DNA from: Purpureocillium takamizusanense
Taxonomy: Eukaryota > Ascomycota > Sordariomycetes > Hypocreales > Ophiocordycipitaceae
Direction: 5' to 3'
DNA: 64,000 nt
NCBI RefSeq assembly: GCF_022605165.1
Contig: NC_063070.1
Coordinates: 1,054,001-1,118,000, forward strand
Part shown: piece after piece, positions 23,201 to 34,075 of the stretch
Position numbering within the stretch: the first letter of the stretch is position 1
Layout: every line of letters starts with the position of its first letter
Position numbers and translations under genes: made by a program
Notes under the pieces: model-generated
The model's input: only the letters and a program-made list of their open reading frames with translations
Told to the model about the DNA's origin: nothing
Database searches by the model: none

Positions 23201-23745
23201 CCCCCCGACCCCGTCGAATCAAGACAGAGTCGTACCATCCGAGACCCCTTCCCGCGGCTAGATCCCAGGGCCAGACCTCGATCGCCAGAGGCCCTGCGGC
23301 AGAAACTCAAAGAAGCAGCCCCTCAGCAGCGAGGCGTTCCTGGTGAGTGACAGCCCTCCCCCCCGCTCTGCTCGTCATACGCCAATTAGGGCCGCCATCG
23401 ATCGAAGATGGTCGCGGCCGGCCAATCACGGCGCGTGGAACCCCGTCCGCGCACCAATCCCTTACTCGCATATCCTCCACCGCCGTGTGGCCTGTTGACG
23501 GCCCCCCGAGCACCCGGCTAATATTCTTGTAAGAGGTTGCCAAAACGGCTGCCCCAGCAGGGCCCAGCGGGCTACGTCACGCTCCCGCGGCTGAATATAC
23601 ACTCGGCACCACCCCCGGCACAACCACCACGCTGGCTCCGTCCACCACCACAAGTCCCTCGACCACGACCACGACCACGACCACGACGGCGACGAAACAT
23701 GCTCCTATAGCCCACCCTCAGCAACACGCCCATGACACGACGACG

Positions 23746-26700
23746 ATGCAATCGACCGCAAACAAGTCACACGGCACGCAACCCCCTCCAGCCTCGCCCA
23801 CCGGCCACCCCCTCCCGCGCCGCGCCTCCCCCGCCAACTCGGTGACCCTGCGGCACCACCGCCTGGCCCGCGATGCCTCCCTCCGCGCGAGCCCCGGCTC
23901 CGGCCCGGCCGTGACCAGCCAGACCACGTCGTCGCCGCGACGCAACTCGTCGGGCGAGAGCCACGAGACGGGCCAGAGCGACCCCAAGAAGTGGTTCGAC
24001 CAGTCCAACGAGAACCCGACGGCGACGTTTGACAACAACACCATGGATGGTATGTGCCCCAGGCTATCCTACTTCCTCGGGCCAGGGCAGCCAGCTGACA
24101 CGCGCAGTCGATCCGCCCTTTTTCCAAAAAGAGTCCGACTCGTCCAACGAGGAAAAGGTATACCGCCACCAGCAGTACCTCGCCGCGCCGCCCAGGCTCA
24201 CGGGCGCCCAGAGCAGCAGCGCCGACGAGTACCGCAGCGTCATCGACGACCTGACCGTCGAGATCCAGAAGCTCAAGGACGAGCTCAAGCGGTACAAGCA
24301 GATGGGCCCCGACATGCTGCGCAAGGAGAAGCTGTTCGAGATCAAGATCCACGGCCTGCCCAAGCGGAAGCGGCGCGAGCTCGAGGCCACGCTGCGCGAC
24401 TTCACCGCCGGCCTGGAGCAGTCGCCCGACGCCTCGTCGTCGCAGCGCAAGAAGTCGTCGAAGCGCAACAGCGGCAGCGGCGGCGGCGGCAACCGCGGCG
24501 ACAATCGCGGCGACCACGCCTACGCGGGCTCCGGCTCCGCCTCCAAGCACGCGTCGTCGTCGTCGGGCTCCAACGCGCGCCCGGCCGACTCGGCGTACGC
24601 GTCCATGTCGACGGGCGCCAACTCGTCGGGCACGTCGCTGAGCCGCCCGCCCAACAACTCGCGCGCCAAGACGTCGGAGCAAAAGGTCGAAAACTACCTC
24701 AAGGACATCCCCGAGGGCCTGTACCCGCGCCACATGGCCATGACGGTCAAGGAGAGGAAGAAGCTGGTCGTCCGGCGGCTCGAGCAGCTCTTTACGGGCA
24801 AGATGGGCGGGCGGCACGCGGCGAACAAGCCGCGAGGCGCCGCCGCCCCTGCCGCTGCCGCGGACGTGGCCAACAACCCCGGCCTCGCCCCCGTCGTCAC
24901 CGGGGACCGCGCGCAAAACACGCAGCTGTCGCACCAGCCGCCGAGCCTGGCCACGGTCGAGCCCTCGCGCGAGGCGCGGATCCATCCCGCGGACCAGCCA
25001 CACCCGCCGGCGGGCCACGGGGCCGGCGGCAAGAAGAGCAGGTCCCGCGGCGACAACGGCTCCGCGTCCAACTCCAACGGCGACCAGACCGAGTCGGGCG
25101 GCAACGGCGGCACCACCACGACCACCGCCGCCGGCAGCTCCGGCGCCAACATCTCGCCGACCAACATGCCGCCGCCCCCGGAGCAGCGGCCGACGCATCC
25201 CAAGGACCTCGACCCCGACCGCGTGCAGGTGCCCTCGGAGAACATGGAGTACATCCGGCACCTCGGCCTGGTGCCCCCGGAGCTGCTCGCCGAGGAGCCG
25301 CAGTTCACGCCCGACGTGCACGCCGACGCCGAGGGCTGGGTGTACCTGAACCTGCTGTGCAGCCTGGCGCAGCTGCACATGATCAACGTGACGCCGGGCT
25401 TCGTGCGCTCCGCCGTGTCCGGCATCAGCACCAAGTTCCAGCTGTCGCCCGACGGCCGCAAGATCCGCTGGCGCGGCGGCAGCGAGGGCACCAAGTTCTC
25501 CAGCGACAGCTCCGGCGACAACTCGCAGCGCAGCCCCGACGATTCCGACGGCGGCTCCGACGTGTCGAGGAAGCACGTGTCCTCGTCGCGCAAGCGGCAG
25601 AAGACGGGCCACTCGACCGGCGAGGGCTACCACTCGGGCCACTCGAGCAAGAACAACCACTTCCACAAGCCCGAGCTGCACGCGTCCGGCTCCTCTGACA
25701 CGTTCCACTACAAGCCCATGTTCGCCCAGCAGGAGTCGCCCAACGGCGGCACCTCGCCCGACGACACCCTGTCCTCGTTTGGGCCCGTCGAGGACAGCAA
25801 CCTCGGCGAGTCGCGCTGGGGCCTGAGCGGCTCCGGCACCACCGGCCGCAGGAAGCGCCGCCACGACGGCGCCATCATCTACTACAGCGGCGCGCCCTTT
25901 TGCACCGACCTGTCCGGCGACCCCGGCGACGTCTCGCCCACCACCTACATGCTGTCCAGCGGCCAGGCCCGCGACGACGACGACGACGACGCCGAGTCCG
26001 ACCGCGCGCGCCCCTCGCTGCAGAGGTCCTACTCGGGCTCGTCGCTCCACTACAGGCCTTTGTCCGACGGGCTACGGAAGCAGCTGGGTCGCGGTCGCGA
26101 CGACGACGACGACGACGACGCCAAGATGGACATTGACAGCGAGGGCGAGCCCCCCGGCCTCAGCGGCGACTCGGGTAACGACATGACCGACGTCGAGCTC
26201 GAGCCCACGTGGTCGGGCGACCAGCAGTACATGGAGATGGTCCCCCTGGAGCCCTGCGGCCTGGGCGGCGTCGTGCCCGAGGACCACTTCATGGTGTTGG
26301 TCACCACGCAGCGGCCCAAGGACGTCAAGCAGCTGACGCGCCCCCCTCTCGTCCGCGCGAGGACGGACGAGGCGACCGAGGGCATCATCTGCCGGCTCGC
26401 CACCATGTCCACGTCGTCGCCGGGCCCCATGATGGCCACGACGAAGCCGCCCAGTGAGCCGACGGTCGAGATCGACTACGTCTCGGGCCGCATCAAGCGT
26501 CTGCCCCCGGTCCCGCTCCCACCGCCCGCCATCTTCTTCCCCCCCTTTAGCTCCGACGGCTCGAGCGACACCGATGACGACCTCGAGTCGGAGGCCGACG
26601 GCTCGGAGCTGGAGTCGTCGGAGGAGCTGATGAGCCGCCGCGCGAACCCGCACCACTCGGACGGGTATCCCGACGGCGTGGACCTGAGCAGCGGCGACGA

Positions 26701-26947
26701 GGACGGCGAGGACCCCGACGACGACGAGCCCGAGACGCAGCGCATGTACGACGTCGACATGCAGGCGCGGCCGCTGGACATGGTCCGCAAGGAGCCCAGG
26801 CAGCAGTCGCTGAGCAGCGCCGAGGTCGCCCCGCCGTCGGTGCGCGGCCGGAGCAAGAGCGCCAGCGAGGCCCTCGCCCGGACCGGCGGCAGCTCGGCCG
26901 CCACGGCCGGCGTGGAGAGCGGCTACAGCAGCGACGAGAGCAGCTAG
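23746..26947 (+). CDS. frq: FREQUENCY, circadian clock protein
   Basis: Core negative element of the fungal circadian oscillator; it forms a complex with FRH and casein kinase 1 to inhibit the White Collar complex. Exons 23746-24049 and 24108-26947 (58-nt intron) give 1047 residues. FRQ landmarks: [20 protein letters not shown] near residue 25, [48 protein letters not shown], the dimerising coiled coil at about 140-165 ([20 protein letters not shown]), the basic LPKRKRREL near 184, [20 protein letters not shown] near 470, [14 protein letters not shown] near 695 and [13 protein letters not shown] near 825. The second in-frame Met is codon 100, directly before the intron, matching the short-FRQ start of Neurospora. 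Acidic, Ser-rich PEST-like segments are frequent. The start at 23746 gives the expected N-terminus. Confidence 0.96.
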
Positions 26948-29139
26948 CTCCACCTCGTCCAATAACTTTTCAACTATTTCCCGTTGGGTTACACTTATCC
27001 CCTGTATCCCCTCAGCTCTTACCATGTATCCTCTACCGCCCGTCTGGCATTTGTGCGGTTTGGAGAACTGTTTTATTATGTTGTATGGGGCTGAATGGCC
27101 CGAGAGATACCCAAATGCTTTTCCATTTTGAGTTTGTACAGGCCGGGGCAGCGCGGCATGATGGCAGCCGCCGCCGCCCGTCGCGCCGAGAAAAGGCATC
27201 TTGGATGAGCCGGCAGCAGCGGTTGAGATTAGCGTGCAGTTGAATGAAACCCTAGGCTTAACATGTTGAAATGTGATGCCGTGCAAGCGTGATGTGTGGG
27301 GTGACGTAGTCAGGGCTGTTATGGTGGTATGAAATAAGGCGTTCTATGGAAAGGGGTCACGGTTTACAGTAAGGAATGCTATTCGCACAACGAAACGTCT
27401 CGCCGCAGACGTCTCGAGTTTACAGCCTGCTAAGCTTGCCGCATCACGGATCGATATAAGAAGCCGGGAAAGATGGAAATCGACAAGCAGCTACTATCGA
27501 CTGCTTTAGACACCTTAAACATATAAATGAGGAATGCTTTACGCCAGACTGTGCCGGTATAGCGCGCTCTGCCGGACGTACGCTAGAGCTCTAAAATATA
27601 ACGATTACATATGTAGTAGAGTCAGTAATAGACGAGAGCACGCAATGAGACCCCGGGTGATTTCGGATACTAGAAGTCGAATCTGTTCCTCTTTATGAAT
27701 GCAGTCTTCATGAACGCAAGCTCTAGCTATGCTCAAGTCCTGAGCGCTGGACACTGGACGGAGCGGGAAGACCGTTGGGTCTAGTGGCAGCCCCGCCGCC
27801 CCGGCCTTGCCTGGATGGTTGTAACGATTAAGACTCGACAAGTCCGGGCTGAGAGCACAGGCCCATGATGATGCGCCATGACGCCGCATGTGTCGGTGAC
27901 GCTCTCGAGCGCCATGTCAATTTGAAACGCAGAGGGTGTGCGTTCTGTCATGTCACGATCCTGCGGTGTCGCTCAGCGTAGCCGCGACGGCAACTCCACT
28001 GGAGCACAATGCCATCTACCATCACGCATGCTGCGACAGCCGACGCCGGGGCGAGGCGCTGGGGCGAAGCACGAGAAACGTCTATATGTAGCGTCGGCAA
28101 GGAAGAGTCCGCTCGAATCTGCTATGCCGCAGCGCGCGGACCAGCTGCCAGTGCAACCGTGCGGCAGCAACGATGCAGCATCGAGCGGCAGGATTCCAGC
28201 CCTCAGTGGCCGTGCCGCGACCCGAGCCTTCATTCTGTAGCCCGCGCCACTCTATTCTTCACGTAACCTCGACGGCGGAGGCTCGCCCGTGGCAGCAGAC
28301 GGCCCGTGCCGCTGGCATCATCCTTGGTCCCCAAATAGATGAGACGCGGGCTGCGCTGAGTGTGTCCTCGGTTGCAGCGTCTTGATCCCGTCGTCGCGGA
28401 TGAGTCTGTACGCATCTCCATGTCCCGCTGCACGTCGCTGGAAACGCTGACACCGGGTCTAGTTGCGAGCCGCTTTATGATGATGTGCCGGGGTTAACTT
28501 ACACGAGCTGCGGGTTGTGGGTCCCAGGCGGGAAGCCGACGCTATTTCGGGCTGCTCCACCAGATTACAGTAAAGTATCATCTGGCTTGCAGGGCTGGAT
28601 GAATGAACCATCCAGCTACGCGCGCGGTGCGGAATACTACGGTTGGCATCCGCGGCCTGGTGTGCCAGATGTCATGCCAGATGTCATGTCGCACTGCTGC
28701 TGCAGAACTGGTGGTGTCGTTGATTGAACACACGACGTAATTGCAGACATTGCGCTTTCGTCACGTGATGTCCCGAGATACCAGTGCCGCCCTCTAGCGC
28801 TGAGCACCGACTGCCGGGGGGGGTGGGTGGGTAGGTAGGCCTGGCAGTGGAGCCCGCCTGAGACGGGCCCTGGCTGCAACCCGAGCTCCCTGTGATCCTC
28901 GCGCCGGGGGCCCCAGGCTCCCTGTACGCTGCGGGAGCTGCCTGCTCGCCAGCATCGAATACGTAAGTACGAGGCCCGGCCTGGCACGCTTCATCGCCTC
29001 CATTCCGTCATCCCACCGCATCCGCAGGCCGAACAGCATCACCACTGCCAGACGCGGCATCGCCACGACCTGAACGCGACATCACCACTGCCAGACACTA
29101 TCCCCACGGCCTAACGCAGCTTCACCAAGCTTCAGCACG
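26948..29139. other. Intergenic with AT-rich patch
   Basis: frq 3' UTR (pyrimidine/AT-rich, about 26948-27080) followed by sequence with no supported gene. About 27380-27620 is AT-rich with TATA-rich steps and resembles the RIP relics. The remainder up to the next start contains only shadow frames. In Neurospora an antisense qrf transcript starts downstream of frq; no signal for it can be verified here. Confidence 0.45.
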
Positions 29140-30876
29140 ATGCGCTTGTCCTGCGCGGGTTTCGCGGGGGTGGCTGCCTTGGCAGCGGCCGCCACGCACC
29201 AGCCGGCTGTTGGGAGCCGCGCGGACCGCGTGAACAATGTCGCCATCATCGGTGAGCACAATGCCCGCAGACAATGACCACGGCTGACGCCTTGCCACGC
29301 GGGCAACAAACGCAGGCGCCGGCGCCGCGGGGGCCTCGGCCGCCTACCACCTGCAGCGGTACGCCGCGCTCGAGGGCGTGCCCGTCAACATCACCATCCT
29401 GGAGAAGACGGAGCACGTCGGCGGCCGCTCCGTCACCGTCAACATCTACGACGACCCGGCCCTGCCCGTCGAGCAGGGCGCGTCCATCTTCGTCGCCGTC
29501 AACCACATCCTCTACAACGCCACCGAGCGCTTCGGCCTGCCGCGGAGCAGCCTGCGCGACGACGAGCCCGACGACATCACCGCCATCTGGGACGGCGACG
29601 ACATCGTCTGGCAGTCGGCGGCGGGCTCGTCGTGGTGGTGGGACGCGGCGCGCATGTGGTGGCGCTACGGCCTGGCGCCCTACCGCGCCGTCCGGCTCGT
29701 CAACGACGTCGTCGCCACGTTCCTGCGCCTCTACGAGGAGCCGCACTTTCCGTTCCGCTCGCTGACGCAGCGGGCCTTTGAGCTCGGCCTGCACAAGGTG
29801 ACGGCCGTGACGGGCGAGCAGTTTCTGGCCGAGAAGAATGTCGGTCCCCTTTACAGCAGTAGACCAGGAACGAGAAGCTGACGGACGGCGGGCAGGTCGG
29901 GGGCGGCTTCGCCTCCAACATCATGCAGGCGGCGACCCGCGTCAACTACGCCTCGAACCTAGCGCACATCCACGGCCTCGAGGCCATGGTCTCGTTTGCC
30001 GCCGAGGGCGCCATGTCCGTGGCGGGCGGCAACTGGCGCATCTTTGACAAGATGGTGCTCGCCAGCGGCGCCGCCGTGCTCCGCAACGCGACGGTCGCCT
30101 CCATCGCCTTTGCCAAGGGCGGCGGCGACGACGACGACGCCCAAAAGTACGTCGTTTCCACCAGGGACACGGGCGAGCCGTCGGCCGAGGCGCGGGAGCT
30201 GCCCACGGCGTTTGACAACGTCATCATCGCCTCGCCCTGGCAGTTTAGCAGCATTGATGCGGCCAAGGGCGTCCTCAAGCACCGCATCGACGAGATTCCC
30301 TACATGAAGCTCCACGTGACGCTGTTCGCGTCGCCGTTCAAGCTGCGCGCCGAGCACTTCAAGCTCAAGCCCGGCAGCAGGGCGCCCAGCAACGTCTACA
30401 CGACGCTCGCGCCGGGCGAGGACGCGGGGCAGGGCCCGGACGGCGTCGGCAGGACGGGCTTCTACTCCATCAGCACCCTCCGCCGCGTCGTCAACCCCAA
30501 GACGCGCCGGCGCGAGTACGTCTACAAAATCTTTTCCGCCTCGGCCGTGACGCCCGCGTTCCTGTCGAGCATCCTCGGCGCCCGGGTCCCCGACACGTTC
30601 GTCGGGCCGTCGTCCGAGGCCGCCGTCGAGGCCATCTCGTGGTTCCGCCCGCACTGGTTCCACTCGTACCCCGTCGAGCTGCCGCGGGTGACGTTCCAGG
30701 ACCCCGTCGTCGGGCGCGGCCTGTACTACACCTCGGGCGTCGAGAGCTTCATCTCGACCATGGAGACGAGCGCGCTCATGGGCATGAACGTGGCGCGCCT
30801 CATCGCCGACGACGTGGCAGGCAAGCGGCGGCCCGAGGCGGAGGGCGAGAAGACCGACGCGCAGGACGAGCTGTGA
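29140..30876 (+). CDS. Prenylcysteine oxidase-like FAD protein
   Basis: FAD-dependent thioether oxidase of the prenylcysteine lyase family, which frees cysteine and a prenyl aldehyde from prenylated-protein breakdown products; normally lysosomal/vacuolar or secretory. Exons 29140-29251, 29316-29839 and 29896-30876 give 538 residues. There is an N-terminal hydrophobic signal-like segment (residues 1-20). NNVAIIGAGAAGASAAYHL is the Rossmann FAD motif, split by intron 1. EKTEHVGGRSVTVNIYDDP, VTGEQFLAEKN and MQAATRVNYASNLAHIHGLE are family blocks. Intron 2 (56 nt) has a poor donor (GTCGGT) but an excellent GCTGAC branch point and restores the frame (AEKN|VGGGFASN). Without it the protein stops early at 29881. 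Confidence 0.85.
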
Positions 30877-31308
30877 CGAGTGATGTGCATGCCATGTTTC
30901 GAGCCAGCGATTTGACAGGTTAGACTCTGCAATGTTTGCAAAATGCAAAATGCAAAATTACTATTTGCATAATACTCGGCCATTAGTTAGTAGACCATGT
31001 GCGAATAGAAACCCTTGACTGTAAATTTACAATTGCAGTAAAGGCACACGGCTTCCACTCGGTTTATAACGGACGTCCGCTATTACCATTACGTTACGGC
31101 TAGTGGGGAAAAGAGGTCTTATTCTCTGCGAAAAACCCGTTGCGGGCGATGCTAGCGGCTATTATAGCCGGCATGTCTTGTCTTATGGCGCTAGAGGCAG
31201 CCTGGTGCCCGACCTTGCCGTCTGCATGTATATCCTCGGGATCCCGTCCCGACCGGTCCCCGGCGTCGTGCTGCCTTATGGCCGAAGACGCCGGCCTGGC
31301 AAGCCGAC
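30877..31308. other. AT-rich intergenic patch
   Basis: About 30930-31130 is AT-rich, with a short GCAAAAT tandem (about 30937-30958) and TTTACAATT-type sequence, like a small RIP-type relic. No gene. Confidence 0.45.
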
Positions 31309-32025
31309 TTACTGCTTCGTCTTAGGGATGATGTGGCAGATGTACTCGCGCTGCGGTATGTCAGACTGGACTCGACGACGACGACGACAGCAACAGCAAC
31401 GGCCAACGCACGTATATCCGGAGGAATGGGGGCACTCACCATCTTGCTCGTGGCGTCCTCGTCGTCGGCCTCGTAGCAATCGTCGCACTGCACCCAACGA
31501 ACGCATCGAGTCAGCGGGCACGGCATAGCAAAAGGGGGCATGGGAAACTATCAGACGTACGCCCTTCAAGTCCGCGCCGCACCAGGTGGCCACCTCGAAG
31601 AGATTCTGCGTCCGCGGGGTCAGATCTTATAGCAGGAGGAACGAAGCGGTGTCAAGTCCATACGTTGTCCTATTGCGCATGTCAGCACATGAAGCCATCC
31701 AGAAGCAAGCGACAGGAAAGCCGAAGGACACTTACCGGAGAGCCTGGAAGCCTGGCGCAGATGGTGTAAGCCGTGTCGGGGGCCTGGGGCTGTCTCTTCT
31801 GTCAGCTGGCTGATATGACGCACCATCTGCGCGTCTCCCAACGACGACACGACACGACGACGACGGGACACTTGCCGCTCGGCAGTAGATGGCGCCCTTG
31901 CCCTTGAGCGCGAGCAACTTGTCGTTGGTGATCTTGTGGAACGGGAGCGCCGTTTCGTTGGCATCCGCGGCGGCAAAGCTCATGAGGGCGCAGAGGGACG
32001 CAACGGCAGCGGCAAACGTCTTCAT
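31309..32025 (-). CDS. Small secreted cysteine-rich protein
   Basis: Candidate secreted effector-like protein; no known family recognised. Proposed exons 32025-31876, 31789-31736, 31605-31561, 31487-31440 and 31344-31309 give 110 residues. Residues 1-20 (MKTFAAAVASLCALMSFAAA) are a clear signal peptide. The mature part then has six cysteines: 48, 61, 77, 84, 87 and 102 (AIYC, YTIC, TWC, CDDC, YIC), an even number suited to disulfides. All junctions are phase 0. Intron 1 uses a GC donor (GCAAGT at 31875); the others are GTAAGT, GTACGT and GTGAGT. The first two junctions are the least certain: an unspliced reading of exon 1 is also open to 31732. A TATA-like TATAAG lies about 120 nt upstream. 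Confidence 0.6.
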
Positions 32026-32143
32026 CTTGACGAGCTGTGTGAATCTGGCGATGTTTGGGTTGACTGTGGTGCTGTGATGATGCTGTGATGTCTCGGATGC
32101 GGTGGTTTGTGTGCTGCTGTCGTCGTGCTGCCGCTGCTGGCTT

Positions 32144-32281
32144 CTTATACTGGTCGGGTTTGCGCCCCTGTCGTGTCGCATGCTTTTGGCCAAGGAGAAT
32201 TTCTCGTCGGGCAGATGAAGGTGATGCACGTAGCTTTGGCCAAGGAGAGTCTTGAAGCTGCATGCACGTAGCTTTGGCCAA
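32144..32281 (-). promoter_or_regulatory. Promoter with three TTGGCCAA palindromes
   Basis: Upstream of the secreted-protein gene, the 8-bp palindrome TTGGCCAA occurs at 32186-32193, 32236-32243 and 32274-32281, each inside a longer repeat (TTTGGCCAAGGAGA or a close variant; two share GCACGTAGC before it). A TATAAG element (minus strand, 32149-32144) lies between the palindromes and the start codon. Spacing suggests a multi-site activator element; the factor is unknown. Confidence 0.5.
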
Positions 32282-33744
32282 GTAGAGCGGCCTTGTCGTC
32301 GGGCATGTGAAACTGTCTGCTGCTAGGCGCTGGCATCGCCATCGGACACATGATGCGAGCTTGGAGGCGGTTTCCGGCTCACCTTGGCGAGTCTCTACAC
32401 CGCTGCAAGTCCATCACAAAGCGTTATCCGAGGCTCATGACCTGCCCATAACGGGACTTATTCCCTCGACCCCCACGTTTCAATAAAAGGTCCCCAAAGT
32501 GTGGCACTCACGACGTGGACTCGTGGCCCGTTTTTACCACGTACTCTATAACAGTTGCTAAGATGCAAAACGCTGCATAAATCCACATCTAGCACTTTAG
32601 GTTTTAGGCTTCAGGGATAGGTTTTATACTGCTTAGGGTTGGAGTCAGGGCTGGCCTGGCATGTACCCTTTCTGTCTTCGTGTTGGTATAGCCAATTGAA
32701 TATCAAAACCACCAAAGGGAAGAGCATGAGCCACAATTAGCAAGTTTCTAGCAAAACGCCCGGGTCGAGGATCAGTTGCCGCGCACAACCCGTCCTCGCA
32801 TAACCCGTCCTCGCATAACCCGTCCTCGCATAACCCGTCCTCGCATAGGCCGTCATCCCGCGACGGGCCTGCTCGCGCCCTCTGGCTCACGCATGTCATG
32901 CGCCCAGCCAACGACAACGCAGCAGCCAAGGCCGCGGTGGCCTGATGCCCGCTAGATGGGTTGCGGCGGCGATTCCAGCGTCCATCACATTGCGCGGCGC
33001 GCGCCTGGTGCCACCCTGCCGCGGTCTCGTCCCCGGTGGCTCCGGATGCGCAGCGCGTGACGTCGAGCGCTGGCCCTCGGTTGCTTGGCCGGCCACGTTG
33101 TTATGGTAGGTAGGTATGAAAGCCAGATCACGCGCATGGCCGGATACTATGTGGAAAATACGGTACGACCGGTACGTGCAGTCGTGAGCTCATGCGTTGC
33201 CGTGGGCGGAGATGGCGGTTGGGCTGCGTCACTGACGATGTCATCATCAAGCACTCCAAACCACAGACGGCAAGACGGACTCGGCAGATCGACGCCTAGT
33301 GCGGATACCTCGACATGGCGTGTCGGTCCGATGGCGTATCTCCCGGCGGCGTGATGTGCATACCGCGATGCAACGTCCTGTCTCGTACGACACTGGACGT
33401 CCCTGGGGTCATCGCATGAGGCCACCGGTGCAATCTTGGTACACCAAACACCTCAACCGCGGCTGCATCGTCACGTCCTTGGAGCTACGCGCGGCAGACG
33501 TCAACAAGGACGGGACGCGTCGTTTCAAGTACGGTGCTCGTTGAGCTCACCTGTTGGTCCAAGCCGGTCGGCATAAGTGATAAGTGATTTGATGCCGTGG
33601 TGACCCTGTCCCTGCCCCTACCCCTGCACGCACGCACGCACCGCACCTGGCCGCATAACCGGCCGCATAACAGATTGGCGCATCCGCAACCACAATCGCA
33701 AAATCACGACTTCAACGCCGTAGACGTCAAAAAGAAGAAGAGCA
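32282..33744. other. Intergenic, no gene seen
   Basis: Contains the 15-bp minisatellite listed separately and only shadow reading frames. No conserved coding sequence. Confidence 0.4.
32787..32846. repeat. 15-bp minisatellite, four copies
   Basis: Unit AACCCGTCCTCGCAT repeated perfectly four times, flanked by partial copies. One minus-strand frame would read repeated EDGLC pentapeptides, but no gene structure supports translation. Confidence 0.9.
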
Positions 33745-34075
33745 AAACGGCAAAAAATTACATACAACAGCCGGTGTTCGCTGGTCGTCACCGACCCAAC
33801 TACTAATCTGCCCCTTACCAGCTTAACTATGGGAGAGCGGACGGGATCCCGTGCTTTCTGGTAGGTATGGTCGTATGTGCTTGACACACCAGACAAATCG
33901 GCCTAAGAGCCGCAAAACGGATATCAAGAGCAAAAACAAAAAAACATACAACAGCCGGTGTTCGCTGGTCGTCACCGACCCAACTACTAATCTGCCGCTC
34001 ACAAGCTTGTCTATGGGAGAGCGGACGGGATCCCGAATATTCTTGTGGCTATGGTCGTATGTGCTTGAATGCTCG
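33745..34075. repeat. About 184-bp direct repeat, two copies
   Basis: Copy one begins around 33745 and copy two around 33929. The strongest match begins at CATACAACAGCCGGTGTTCG (33761 and 33945) and runs about 120 bp through GAGCGGACGGGATCCCG and GGTCGTATGTGCTTGA. The copies differ by scattered substitutions and small indels. No transposon termini are evident. Confidence 0.85.

Larger units (their letters stand above)
18303..23745. promoter_or_regulatory. Long gene-free region and leader upstream of frq
   Basis: About 5.4 kb with no convincing protein gene, unlike the dense block before it. Open frames here are arginine/proline-rich shadows. It contains several microsatellites. Two strong donors occur near the gene: GTGAGT at 22511 (matching acceptor GTGCAG at about 22800 after CTGAC) and GTGAGT at 23343. 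They suggest a spliced 5' leader. In Neurospora frq has a long, uORF-bearing, spliced leader and distal WCC-binding elements; applying that here is inference. The transcription start cannot be placed from sequence. Confidence 0.45.

Noticed and set aside
23705..26050. 781-codon open frame antisense to frq
   Set aside because: Ala/Arg/Gly/Val-rich mirror of GC-rich coding DNA, no domain; an antisense transcript may exist as in Neurospora, but a protein is not supported.
32590..32650. Telomere-like TTAGG/TTAGGG stretches
   Set aside because: Only irregular single occurrences separated by other sequence; not a tandem telomeric array.
32645..32929. Minus-strand open frame with repeated EDGLC pentapeptide
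   Set aside because: Arises from the 15-bp minisatellite; no start context, splice signals or flanking conserved protein.
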